From: Laccaria trichodermophora
Lineage: Eukaryota; Basidiomycota; Agaricomycetes; Agaricales; Hydnangiaceae
Length of the DNA stretch: 64,000 nucleotides
NCBI GenBank assembly: GCA_018417955.1
Contig: JACTVC010000035.1
Span: 62,001-126,000, forward strand
Direction of reading: 5' to 3'
The notes under the pieces: model-generated
Told to the model about the DNA's origin: nothing
The model's input: only the letters and a program-made list of their open reading frames with translations
The model's database searches: none
In this document: positions 44,718 to 56,064 of the stretch, piece by piece
How the letters are laid out: the number at the start of each line of letters is the position of its first letter
Numbering within the stretch: the first letter of the stretch is position 1
Position numbers and translations under genes: made by a program

Positions 44718-45200
44718 ACAGCAAGCAGAAAGTAATGTTCCTGATCTGGTTCAAACAATATCTCAGTCAATGGAGTACATGATGGTTGACATTAATGAAG
44801 ATCCAGAAGAATCTTTCTTCCAAGATCCTCCACTCCATCTGGCTCTCCAACCACCAGGTTCTACTCCAAAATTTGTGCTGGGATCCTCCTCCACATCTTC
44901 AACTTCACAGATCAAAATTAATTCATCAAAACAACATCAAAAGAAGACATGTGCTGCTTGCAGAGATGCAGGGTGCAAGCAAAGGGATAGTTGCAAAGGA
45001 TCTGGAAACAGAAAATGGTGCACCTGTGTAATGACAGGTGTACATGGAGAATCGAAGAGATAGATTTGTGTATTATATTGTGCCGAAATATTTTGAGAAC
45101 TGATGTGAATTTATGCAAATCAATTTGGGTGTAGACAGCACTTGGAATGACATGTTGTCTAGATGCAGCACCATAATGAGGTATATTGAGAATGATGCCA

Positions 45201-45292
45201 CAAGGTATGAATGGTTGAGTGGTTATGTTGTACAGTGGTAGACATGACCTTCGCCAAATGCCCAAGGTCATGGGTTCGAACCCTCAGGCCCA
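45201..45292 (+). repeat. tRNA-like (SINE-type) sequence with strong B box
   Basis: TGGTTGAGTGGTTA at 45212-45225 fits an A box / D arm. GGTTCGAACCC at 45273-45283 is a textbook B box about 50 bases downstream. Between them ATGACCTT...AAGGTCAT forms an 8-bp hairpin, longer than a normal anticodon arm. A closed acceptor stem is not seen, so this is likely a tRNA-derived SINE head rather than a functional tRNA. Confidence 0.45.
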
Positions 45293-45356
45293 GTCAAAAA
45301 TGACTCAGGTTATTCCAAGGTAGATCTGATTGCCTAGAATTGAAGCAATGTAAGGT

Positions 45357-46047
45357 AGGACCCTGGGCAATAGCAGAAAATCCCTGGTCCCGATCCAGAC
45401 AAAAAAAGTGGATTTTAGGTCCAAGAGCTGGGGGCCAATCTGGACAAAAAGCGACAAAATTCGAAGTTGCCCAGAGCTTAGAGTCCAGACAACATCGACA
45501 AGATGAAAAATGCCCTAAGGCAGGTATCCGGACACAAGTGTCATGGCTGAGCAGTCTAATGTGTGTTGTCTGCATGTAACGATGATGAGCCAAGTCGTCG
45601 AGCTGCGCGATCGAACCTAAGGTAATGCAATTCAGCCATAGTAAATTTTGTGCAATATTCTGTATTCTTTTGCACATTGTTATAAAGCTTAGCAAAACAC
45701 AAAAGAACTCACAGCAGCCCTGAAACTCTCGAAAAGATGTGGTGGAGGAGAGGAGTCTGATGATTAGAGTACTGATAGCACTATTTAGTGTTAAAATATA
45801 CATTTTGCTTGTTGCATACCCATTTTCTACTCCCTGGGAGGCTCTTGACGTCGTTTGAGCCAGCGCTGAGGCCAGATCCGCCAATCCGGACATTGCTGGG
45901 TGAAAAAATGCCCTGATCTGGGGGTCTGGACAAATTTTTGAAATTGGAGGGGAGGCCAGGTCCCGTCCAGACAAATTTGGTGCAGAGGCATCCAGACAAA
46001 AACCCAATTTTCAGGATCAGGCCTTTTCTGCTATTGCCTGGGGTCCT
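45357..46047. mobile_element. MITE of 691 bp with 8-bp duplication TGTAAGGT
   Basis: The inverted ends are AGGACCCTGGGCAATAGCAG and (inward from the right) AGGACCCCAGGCAATAGCAG, 24 bases with two mismatches, flanked by TGTAAGGT at 45349-45356 and 46048-46055. The 8-bp duplication suggests a hAT-type mobiliser. The subterminal zones repeat ccagacaaa / tttgtctgga in opposite orientations. A 237-codon minus-strand frame exists but has no domain and depends on the inverted repeats. Confidence 0.9.
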
Positions 46048-46149
46048 TGTAAGGTGTCATTTTATCAACAGAATTCTATACAAATAGATTTGAGTTCGAT
46101 CCAATTCAATATTACATGATGTAAGCCATGTACGCAGTGTGGTTTTTAG

Positions 46150-47373
46150 TAGGGCTGTGCACCGTCCGTCTGGATGGGAACGGCCATCTACTGGACAGGT
46201 GGTGAACAGGTAAGTCTCGTCTGTCCCCTGTCCCATTGGTGTTTCCTTTGGGTTCTCGACGAGGATGGTACAGGGAGGGAGACGGCCGTCATATGGGTGA
46301 CGGTTGTCAACAGGTGTGTGATAATGTATGTATCTACAGCTAGTATCGAATGAGCATTCCCATGATATCGGTGATGACCAGGGGAGACAGTGCCGGTGTA
46401 GGCATCCACTGCGGACAATGGATCGTCAAGTAGTACAATGTCCGACCAGGAGTATGCTGCTCAGGTTAATGAATCATCAGAGCAGCTTTTATCATAGCCA
46501 ACAGGCAACATACTTACCTTTCCACTCAAATTAATACCCTTCTCCCAGATCCTAGTGTCTTCATGAGGAAGAACCTCGAGATCGTGATAGGCAACTGAAC
46601 CACCAGATGTAATCTGCAATGGCAACATGAGTAAAAGGTGACTTTGCGAGAGCATCATGCCTTCTGTGCCACGGTTCCCAAACCCACCTGGAACGAGGAT
46701 TCCGCTAGATGATCAGAATCAGACGAGTGGACTGGAACATTGTCGAAGTGGGCTTACCCCACACCAACAACCACTCGTCATGCATCATGGTACCGAGCTG
46801 GAGCTGATTCTTGTGTCTCAGCCTCCAGATTTGAGGATTCTGCCCACTACAGAGGCTCTGAGCAAAGTTTTGAGAAAGAGCAGAGAACAGAAGGACGAAC
46901 ATGAATGATCAGCTTTCAATGCACCCAGTCTTTCCATCGTTTCCCCAATAGTTTCCCTTCGATTTCCCTTTATCTTCATGATGCTCACTGTCTCTAGTTT
47001 GAGCCGTTTACAGAGGAAATTGACAATGCTTTGAGAGGGACTGACTGCAAATTGGACTTGCCTGCGACGCTTAACACAGTCTCCCAGGTGAAATTGCCAT
47101 CGACAAAAGGATAGCTCGCCAAACTCAATGGAGGGGAATGGAAGGCTACATTGTTAGTGTCAATGTTGATGTTGATGGAGACGTTCAAAACTTTCCCACA
47201 GCATCACCGTCCGTACCATCCAGACGGCCGTCCAGTTGACAGGATGAGACAGGTGCTATCTGTCCCGTCAACTGTCCTGTCAAGATCTTATCCCAAATCA
47301 AAACGGTGACGGGTAGAGCACCCGTCTAGACATCCTGTCCAGCCGTCCTAGACAGGTACGGTGCGCAGCCCTA
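46150..47373. mobile_element. Non-autonomous hAT element (1224 bp)
   Basis: The ends are TAGGGCTGTGCACCGT and inward TAGGGCTGCGCACCGT, flanked by an exact GTTTTTAG duplication (46142-46149 and 47374-47381). Subterminal zones are dense in ccgtc/gacgg and gacagg motifs in both orientations. Inside, minus-strand frames (46994-47188, SININIDTNNVAFHSPP; 46461-46658, WEKGINLSGKV) have protein-like composition and may be remnants of a captured gene, but I cannot name it. There is no transposase. Confidence 0.9.
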
Positions 47374-47898
47374 GTTTTTAGTGTGGGTCAGCCTTGCAAA
47401 TCGCCTGAAATATATCTGAAGAGGCGCATGGTCCGCAAAACTGGCGTGATGTTTGTTCATGTTTGGCTCACGCATATCTACCAGTGATTGATGGTTAAGC
47501 AGCTTTTTGGGCGCATTTGGGCAGATCTTGAGCAGATCTTGAGAGTAAATTTGGATATGCAGGGGGTCTTCAGACCAAATTTTTGAAATTCACGTTGTAT
47601 TGTGCATATCCAGATGTAAAAATACACTCAATGATAGAAACACAAGAAAAAACTCTGAAGGCCCCCAAGAGACACATGGCACATGTCGACTGGAAAAAAA
47701 ATGGGAGGGACAGAGGACCGTGGTGAGGAGAAAAGTTGTTATTAAATTATGACGTGCCAGACCGTAATTTAAGGATTATGTAACACGTGTTTTGGACACG
47801 TCAAAGAAGCTTCGTGTCGCGAAAAACGACGTACATGCATCCTTAGACACGTTATTCGTCCTGGAAATACCCCAATACTCACCAACCTCATACTACAA

Positions 47899-50824
47899 AT
47901 GGCTCGAGAACCAAAAAAGCGAAGAAAGAGGTCACAGCAGCAGCAGAAAACAACTCTTCAGGCACAGGAAATCTCTACAAATCAGCATAGTCCACTTGGG
48001 GAAGCAACCAACCACACCCTGTTCTCCTCAAGCAAAGAGACTATCAAGGGGCTGGAGGAAGAGATCCTAAACCTCAAGAAGAAGGTTCAGGAAGGTAATC
48101 AGAGGTGGTACAAGGAGAGGCGAAGGAATGCACAGGCAGAAAAGGCTGCAGGGATTGAAAAGGAAAATATCAAGGAAGCGAGAGCAGAAGCCAGGCGTCT
48201 CAGAGGCCTCATGTCGATGCTAGGAAAGAATCTCGATGAGGTTAGGAAGGATGCTGATGAAAGTATCCATCAATTGCAGGATAAAATCGAGAGACTCAAG
48301 GGAGCGTTGAAGGATCTAAACCAGCGCCGGGTCATTATCTGGAAAAGATGTAAATGGCTCACTGCTGCAAAATTTGTGCTCAAGAAGCGTATGGCAGAAA
48401 CGCGGAAAACTTGTCCAGCCACTTTTCAGATGATGCGCAAAGGCCGATACACACCAGAAGCCAGGCAGTTGGTGTGACTGCTCGTTTCGTCAGGCACAGC
48501 AGAACGTAAATTTGGTGATGCGATACAGGATATTGGATCTGTTCTTGGGGTGGAGATCAAAGAGCGGGTCAGCATGCGATCAATTCAGCGTTTCATGTTA
48601 GAAAAAGGGGTCGCTGCTGATCTTCAGGTCATCTATGAGATAATTAAATCTGCGAGTAAGTCAAGTCAACCTTGAAAGTCAGTCTTACTAAATGGGCGAA
48701 GACCTTACCTATAGTTCAGATTCTACATCCCACAAACACATCGAGTATGAGTGTCGGACTATTGCACTCCAAGTTATCAACTATTCCGACCCAGATGCGA
48801 AGCCAGAATGGAAGTTACGAACCTTGGGAGTTGGCACCTCTGTTAACCACACGAGCCAGACTCAAGTTGACGGTTTGCGACAGTTGCTCAAAGAGCTGGC
48901 AGAGATTTTTAACAATAGTCCTCTGGCTAAACGAGAGGGCCTGCAGTTCATACCAGATGACTTCGTGTACCGACTTCTTGGTACAAGCGGCGACCATGCA
49001 GCTGACCAAAAGAAGAGCCACAAAATCTTGAAGATCTGGCGACTTGAGGTCGTTCTTCAACAGCTAGGGGAGGATGCACTGTTTAAAATGGAGCTTGGAC
49101 ATGTATTGGCCATATTGCTTACCCTCAAGGCGAAGCAAATTGACTCATACGGCAGCCAGGCTGCATGGGATGTGCTTTCGGATGACGAGAAAGCAGCCGC
49201 AGACATTGAGATCGTGCGTGAAGTCAGAAAGCAGGTCTTTGATGCACTACCACTTGCTGAGCAAGAAAAACTTACTCGGTGTATCCGAACTGGCTGCTGC
49301 ATGCACAAGGACCTGAATTGTGTCAAATGGGGTGCCAAGGCTCTCGAGGAAATGTGGATCCTACTTAACAAGACACCTCCCATTCTCCTCGCAAACAAGG
49401 AGAATGCATATACACTTGCAAATCGGACCAATGCTTCAGTGCCAATGGCAGCTGAGGCACATGCAGAACAGGTGTCGAAGCGGGGTGGTACTCATGCAAC
49501 TTCCCTAGGTGGCATGTTATTTCAGCACAAGGACAAGAAAAAAGGCCAACAGGACACGTACGACTGGTACATGGAATACCACATTGGGTATCGTGTCCCT
49601 TACCCCGACGTCAGTAATACTCGATACGGATCTCATGGGGAGGCAGCGGCGACCATTGTCATATATCTTGAGCACTTCAAGAACTTTATGAAGCACATTC
49701 GTGATGTGAAGGATAGGCCTGGCAAGACGAACATTGAGAAAATTTTTGCCAGCACGATCGAAGACATTCTGACACTCACCGAACTTTGTGTCCTGGCTTT
49801 ATACAATATTGCCATGTCTCACCCTTTCATGGCCCATGTTCGAACCCATAGCAACATCCTTAAACTCCAGGGTTTCTTCGAAAGGAAGGCAAAATTCCTG
49901 GAAACCATCATTGAAAACCCAGGTATTTGGACTGGAGGTGAGACATCTCACGAGCAAGGGTCCCTAGATGGAAAGGAATGGGACAAATGGGCTCTTCAAG
50001 TCCTCACTGCTGTCCACGCCCTTGTGCCACACCTTCCTGACCTTGATAGTGCCGTCACCATGTTTGCACGAGGCGCCAGGGAGGCTTTCGTCAACCGGTT
50101 CTCTGACAAGTTTAAGGAGGGTGGAGGGATTGACCAACTCATGGAAGACGAGAGAGACGAGCTATATTTCTCATCAACAAATGACTCAAATGAAGGAGGT
50201 CTCGGCAGCTGGAGACGTGGTCAAGCACGGCGACCTTCAGAAATGCTACACAAGTTCAACACCCACTTTATGTCCTCACGGAATCACATGGAATCATTCA
50301 TGTTGCATAAACTCACCGAAGAAGCAGACCACATCCACCTTATGCACACAGCAAGGCAACGAGATGCAAGTGGACTCCAGAAGCAGAGGAAAGCAGCACA
50401 GATGGAAGCTGACAAGATCAAGGTGACAGAAAACAGGCAGAAGGCGGCCAAGCAGCAGGAGCAACGCGAGAACAAAGTGGCTGTTGTCTGTGAGACAGCC
50501 AGGAACCTTGTGCTCACTGATGCCGGAATCGCCAAGCTCACCAAAGACAATCTAAATTTACAGCTTGATTGTCACCATGAGCTTGAAAAGAAACTTCAAG
50601 CTCCCATTCCGATTTCAGAAGGGGAGGGAACCATTGCAAGTGTACCTCTGAAAAGCCATATGAAGAACAATGAGGAACAGCAGCTTGAACTGAAGAAAGC
50701 AGTCACAAGGTTTATTGCTCAAGGACTTACTGTGGCGTCGGCCCAAGTGTTACTTTCCATGACGGAAAACATGACAGTGGGCAGTGATGAAAACCGATGT
50801 GACTCTGATGAAGACGACATCTAA
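47899..50824 (+). pseudogene. Transposase-like protein of agaricomycete type, one in-frame stop
   Basis: The start is MAREPKKRRKRSQQQQ (nuclear signal). A long coiled coil (residues 50-150) precedes a conserved block ending TPEARQLV. TGA at 48475-48477 interrupts; the frame continues LLVSSGTAERKFGDAI to about 48649. An intron (about 48650-48706) leads into the open 48692-50824 frame. That part includes TSHKHIEYECR, GDHAADQKKSHKIL, GCCMHKDLNCVKWG, SNTRYGSHGEAA, LTELCVLALYNIA and STNDSNEGGLGSWRRG, then a basic coiled-coil tail. Spaced Asp/His/Asn motifs resemble the RNase H-like fold of hAT-type transposases. This similarity is my inference; the family is one I recall only as hypothetical proteins in mushrooms. 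Terminal repeats were not found. Confidence 0.65.
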
Positions 50825-50849
50825 GTAAAATCTATACATACAAAGTAAC

Positions 50850-51592
50850 ATTGGGTGACTTTCTGTAACTCAAATCTATAAAAACGAATAAATCTGACCC
50901 TTATCGGAGCTTGAAATGAGAACTTCACATGAGAGTTTGTTGGAGTGAATAAACCATAACGCCAATTGATTAGATTCAATTAGATTTGTTTGCTAGCCGT
51001 GAATCAACTCACTTCCCTCCCATCTGCACGACTTTGAGGTCAAGCAGGCCCATGGGTGGGTGAATCTAGTTGATACTAAAGCCACTCAGCCAGAAAGCTA
51101 TGCCACACAACGAATGGAGCCCAGAAAATGTCAAAATGAGCTGTAAAGGGCCATGGTTCAGCAAGTTGGGTGGTGAAAAGAGTGTTTGAGAGGGAAAATC
51201 ATGTTCAGAGAGAGAAACTTGTAGCCACAATACATTAGTAGTGTTAATGAACTCTGTAGAGGTATAAACTCATAACCAGAGAGGGCAGAATGTCCTCGGT
51301 CATAGGAGAGTGGTGAGGATTGGCCCGATGAGGGAGAGATGACTAAGCCGAGGTGGGAAGAAAACGCCCCCAGGAAGGAAAGGATTCCTCTTGGCAGGGT
51401 TTATTTGAGCATTTGAAATCTGTTCGAGGGGGTCAGACCCTATGAACAGATTAAGGTTTATAGAAGGTCGTCAACCAGGGTGCCCATCAACATTGAACCC
51501 TTCGTGGACACGGCATCTCGGCTGAGGACCCTAGATCTCGTCGATTTATTTAAATCTAGAGAATTTGTGTTACGTAAAGTCACCCATTATTG
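50850..51592. repeat. Inverted repeat pair, possible small element
   Basis: CATTGGGTGACTTTCTGTAA near 50849 is matched by the complement of GTTACGTAAAGTCACCCATT at 51570-51588, and similarity extends inward (caaat, aataaatc). No clear target duplication is seen. The 700 bases between hold no gene that I can support. Confidence 0.4.
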
Positions 51593-52042
51593 ATATTTAC
51601 AATCTCATAGTATATTATATAGCCATTATAACAACGATAGACCAACGCTAGAGTGAAAACGGCGCTTGGATGCGAATTAGCCACATTTTGAGTGGCTGTG
51701 CGATTAGTCATCAGCCCCAACCACTTGCCGACAGTGCGTGTCTCCAATATATCTAACTCGATTGATGCTCACACAAGCCAAGCAAATCGACTATAGTCAC
51801 TGTGACTCGGCCTGATTGGAGTTGATCTTCACCGGGAGTCCTCAGGCCTCAGGCCTCAACTTGAAAAAAAAACATTTTTTCAAGATCACCTCCAGACATG
51901 AGCCCCTCCTTCTCCTCCGCTATCCCTTGGAAACTTTCCCCTCTTGCTTGTTTCTTGGCGTATGACTTTGGGCGAGTTCTGCGTCGATAGCGTTTCGTCG
52001 ACAGTGATAATTTAGTCCTTGAGTGATTTCGTATTACTGTTA
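51593..52042. other. Unassigned intergenic DNA
   Basis: No gene, tRNA or repeat is recognised between the inverted repeat pair and the Tc1/mariner-type element. A 98-codon minus-strand frame (51849-52145) crosses the element border at 52043 and is therefore unlikely to be a gene. Confidence 0.4.
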
Positions 52043-53255
52043 CAGTCGTGGACAACCAGAGACCACCAATAATTTCGGTCATCATAGGTTGCCTTTTTTT
52101 ATTACCGGAATTGATGCAAACTAGTTGGGCAAAGCTTGTGGCCAAATTTCAGCATGATTCATCGAGCCATTCTTGAGGAAAAGCACATATAAGGAAATAC
52201 ACCTGAAGTTTTGGCAAAAATACCAAATAAGTATAGGAAAAATCTGAAAAAATGCGGAATCGCTTCCTTTCAACCAATGGGTCGTGTCCACCACGTTGCA
52301 GGGATTTTCATCGTGTAGTGGGCTCACAAAAAAAAAATTGAATTTGGACGCTGAATGCCCACATACCCACAATGCCTCCGAAAAAGAAGCCCAGGCGCAA
52401 TATTTCTGGCCTCCGTAATCGGCCCAAGTTGACGACAGATTGATTCAAAAAATGACGACAGAATCCGGGGAGCAAAAAGGTCTTCAGCAAACTCTTGAGG
52501 AGCGCGGCTTCAATGTCAGTCGTCTTCGTGCAAAATGCGCACCAGTCTGTCCGTTCGAGAATGATGATTGCTGCATGGCTCGTATTCTCAGTAAGCAGGA
52601 TGATTTTGCCAATCAAATTTCCGTGCTCGAAACTGTGATTCGGGAGGCTGGTCATGAATGTATTTTTCTGCCCAAATTTCATTGTGAACTCAATCCCATC
52701 GAAATGGTGAGTCACGATTTTTCTTTGTTGTTAGACATATTTTCTTATCTACTACGTTGAATTCTACAGTATTGGGGATGGGCTAAATACCGATACCGAC
52801 AGGTAGACAAAAATACCTTCCAACAGGCAAAGGAAGCTGCCTTGGCGGCTCTCGATGGATGTCCCGTTGAGGTGATACGGCGGTTCATCAACCGTTCATG
52901 GCGCTGGATGTCAGCCTATCGCATGGGGTTAGCAGGCGAGGCGGCTCAGTGGGCTGTACGGAAGCAGAAAGGTCATCGCAGTGTTTCGAGAACTGCAATG
53001 ATGCATTTGGATGCCGTTCTTAATTGATTTTTTTTGCTCTGGCAATAAAAACTTGACTCTCCGATACATATATTCTACAAATATTCCGATTTTTTGCCCC
53101 AAAAATTTGGCACTTTCTAAATACACGTGGGAAAACTTCGAAGATGGGTTTTTCGACGTCTTTCGAGAATTGGAGCAAGAATCTGAAATAATCTCATCAA
53201 TCCATTGAGTTCCCACCCAGATACCCGATTTGTGGGCTTTGGCTGTCCACGACTG
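52043..53255 (+). mobile_element. Internally deleted Tc1/mariner-type element (1213 bp)
   Basis: The ends are CAGTCGTGGACAACCAGAG and inward CAGTCGTGGACAGCCAAAG, flanked by TA (52041-52042 and 53256-53257). It carries the beginning and the last third of a transposase gene but not the middle. It sits about 90 bases upstream of the ALG6 start codon, so it may form part of that gene's promoter. Confidence 0.88.
52373..53026 (+). pseudogene. Tc1/mariner-type transposase remnant with internal deletion
   Basis: ATG at 52373 opens MPPKKKPRRNISGLRNRPK and stops after 23 codons. Directly behind, another frame reads GLQQTLEERGFNVSRLRAKC, FENDDCCMARILSKQDDF and ECIFLPKFHCELNPIEM. An intron (52708-52769, GTGAGT...CTACAG) leads to YWGWAKYRYRQVDKNTF and ends AMMHLDAVLN at 53026. 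The last catalytic carboxylate (ELNPIE) is present; the helix-turn-helix and first two Asp are deleted. Confidence 0.82.
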
Positions 53256-53343
53256 TAGTCTTTAGAATTTGCCGATCAAGAGACCGAATTACCGATAGTT
53301 AGAGAAGATAGTAATTCCTGGTAATTCCAAACCACCACGCAAC

Positions 53344-55929
53344 ATGGACGAGTTGTCCGCCCTTCCTCCTGACATCCCTTGGAAACGGGCACCGCGTATT
53401 CGTACGTCTTCTTTGATGAGTCCCCAGCGCGCCGTCGCAAACCTTAGCCCAACCACAACACGGCGCACCGCATCACCAGAAACTCCTGGGCCTGGGCTGA
53501 CTCCAACGTATGTTTCTTCATGGTGTTTCTACGCTAGTCAAATCTAATCATTTCGTAAAGCGCGCATCCAGACCACCTCAACATACTCGCGCCCACTCCC
53601 CAACGACACCTCCTCGAAAGCTCAGCGAGCAAACATTGGCTACATACCCCGCCCCTATCTCCCGTGTCGTCTCGAGGCGTGTCGCCTCAGCATACTTTTG
53701 GATCATCATCTTCCTTACAATCGCACGCGCGATTTCCGACGCACCATCGGAGTATCAGTGCACTGTTGCAGCAGGAACAAGATAATATCGCTTCATCTCC
53801 CGGCGGACGTCCTGGGAGTGCCCGTTTGATTGGGAAGACGCAGGAACCTGAAGAGACGGCGATGGGTAGGAGGTGGATACGGTGGATGCATAAGAGGGGG
53901 ATGAAGGAGTTGGTAGTTCCGGGTGTGATAGCGGTGTCTGTGTTGGTGAGACTCGTTATGGGCCTCGCGTCGTATTCTGGTTAGTTCTTTTCTATGATTC
54001 CTGTTTTATTCTCAAAGTAAAAGGGTTTTTCAGGATGGAATACTCCACCCATGTTCGGGGACTACGAGGCACAGCGGCATTGGATGGAGATAACTCTTCA
54101 TCTTCCAATACGACAATGGTACACATATGATCTCCATTATTGGGGTCTTGACTACCCTCCACTGACAGCCTACGTGTCATGGCTGTGTGGATTTATGTCA
54201 GTCATTCATATCCCTGTTTTGACCGTTTTACACGGCTGTTGTTAGTGCTCAATGGATTGAACCTCAATGGGTGGCCCTCGACCAGTCTCGAGGTATCGAG
54301 ACGCCAGCGAGCAAGTTATTCATGCGCTTGACCGTTGTTGTACTCGAGCTCCTTGTGTATATTCCAGCACTGGTCATGTTCGCGCGAGTTTGGCAAGGCA
54401 GTCGATCTAAACGAACCCAGGTTGGTCTTAAGGTCACAACACTCCTCGACTGCAAACTAATTCATTCGCATCTAGGAACTAGTACTGTTGACAATACTAC
54501 TTCAACCTGCCCTACTGTTAATCGATCACGGTCATTTCCAGTACAACTCCGTCATGCTTGGTGTGTTTGATCATCTGGGTGCAGTTTGATCTAACCTGCC
54601 TCTAGGCCTAACATTGTTTGCGATGAATTTCTTTGCCACGGGTCAGGATCTTCTGGGTGCCTTCTGTTTTGTGCTCAGTCTTGGGTTCAAACAGATGGCT
54701 CTCTATTACGCCCCAGCTATCGGCTCATACCTCCTTGCCAAATGCTTATACCTCGGCCCAACTGCAGGGTGGGTTCAGTCAAACTCTTTACAGTTGGTGT
54801 TTGCTAAATATCACTGTAGCGGAAAACTCTTTATTCGTCTGGCGATGGTCACATCCCTCTCATTCATACTACTATTCCTTCCATTTCTTCCCCCCTTTTC
54901 GCCCCTCTCGACTGTCCTCCATCCAATCTCCCGAATATTTCCATTCTCGCGTGGTTTGTTTGAGGATAAGGTGGCTAACTTCTGGTGTGCGTCGAATGTG
55001 GTTTTCAGATGGAAGCATTGGGCATCTACAAATTTCTTGCTCAAACTATCGACTTTGTTGACGGCACTTGGCTTTTTGCCAAGTGTTGTAGTGCTTCTTC
55101 GAGCTGGGATCAAGTTATACATGGCTTCGATTGAGGACTCTGTACAAAGGAAAGAAAAGCAGTCCCATACACCATTCCTTCCGCTATTGCCATACGCGCT
55201 GCTTACGTCCTCGCTGTCATTCTTCTTGTTCTCATTCCAAGTGCATGAGAAGTCGATACTACTGGCGCTCATGCCTGTTACACTCCTTTTATCAGGAGCG
55301 CCGGTTGATTCACCCGTGTATTCCTGGGGCGTTTTGGTCAACAATGTGGCTGTCTTCAGGTGTGTGTTAATTCCTTCCCTCGCCCCTTATTATCTGATGT
55401 GACTTTCTAAGCATGTGGCCACTTTTGAAGAGGGATGGTTTAGCCGTGCAATACATTGGGACATTGCTGCTGTGGAACAGGGTTATTGGGTACAATCCCG
55501 TAAGATTGCCACCGAAATCATTTATCCAGTTCATCTCCATGGTAAGTTTATGTCCCTCAAAAATATTTTTTGATGTCTTAATCTTTTTAGGGTGCTTATG
55601 CTACTGCGATCGCTTTACATGTGCTAGAATGGGTCATAACGCCCCCAGCACGATACCCAGACCTATTCCCGGTACTGAACGTACTGATCAGCACCCCTGT
55701 TTTTGTAGTTGCATGGCTGTGGAGCATCAAATGTGGAATTGAAGTTGGTTGGGCGCTAGGGGGTCTGGGAGGCGAACTAAAGAATGCATCGGATGAGAAG
55801 GTTACTGTGGTCAAAGGCAGCTACCGGCAGATTGGAGGGCGAGCTGTCAGCCTTGGGTACGCGCAGTCACGGCGTCGTGAAGCGGATAGAAGCCGAACCT
55901 CCAGTGTTGTAGCTGACGCCGTTTTGTAA
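53344..55929 (+). CDS. ALG6: Dolichyl-P-Glc:Man9GlcNAc2-PP-dolichol alpha-1,3-glucosyltransferase
   Basis: Nine exons (53344-53507, 53561-53979, 54034-54196, 54246-54420, 54476-54560, 54606-54768, 54820-55359, 55412-55541, 55591-55929) splice to 725 codons without stops. The enzyme adds the first glucose to the lipid-linked N-glycan precursor in the ER lumen. The family signatures are [20 protein letters not shown] (conserved Asp in the first luminal loop), [24 protein letters not shown] and [12 protein letters not shown], with about ten hydrophobic segments. A disordered Ser/Pro-rich N-terminal extension of about 200 residues, longer than in yeast, precedes the first membrane span ([18 protein letters not shown]). 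ALG8 is the close relative, but LDYPPLTAY fits ALG6 better. Confidence 0.9.
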
Positions 55930-56064
55930 GCAGCAGAATTCGGCAAAAGGAAGAGGAGATATGCTTTTATTTGTAGCCAATTTGTAGCACCCTATTTTAG
56001 ACTTGTCTACCAGTACTACGACTAGCAAACTACAAAGCAATACCCCATTCTTTTCGCCACTATC

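Larger units (their letters stand above)
34622..45063 (+). pseudogene. WRN-type 3'-5' exonuclease gene, split by three insertions
   Basis: Coding pieces are 34622-34832, 34885-35792, about 36085-36582, 38047-38443, 38500-39334 and 44723-45063. The first encodes LPCGTRGPLYTLVNEF and MFTDNAQ. The second holds a DEDD-type exonuclease domain: VYVFQVTEF, IIKVGHSIHETLLCLANLW and LDAFNVFTMWQKL. A later part has YIPPPDILTPV and SDPPGIPLYYNMGVDKDG, and the C terminus is a cysteine cluster CAACRDAGCKQRDSC. I recall this multi-domain layout from agaricomycete genomes, where it is multicopy. The expected N-terminal domains are absent: the coding part starts 29 bases after the Helitron stop. Frame changes near 35236 and 35655, and stops near 38362 and 38923, show decay. 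Confidence 0.75.

Noticed and set aside
45294..46007. 237-codon minus-strand ORF
   Set aside because: It lies almost wholly in the 691 bp MITE and its ends are the inverted repeats; no domain.
51849..52145. 98-codon minus-strand ORF
   Set aside because: It crosses the border of the Tc1/mariner-type element and has no recognisable feature.
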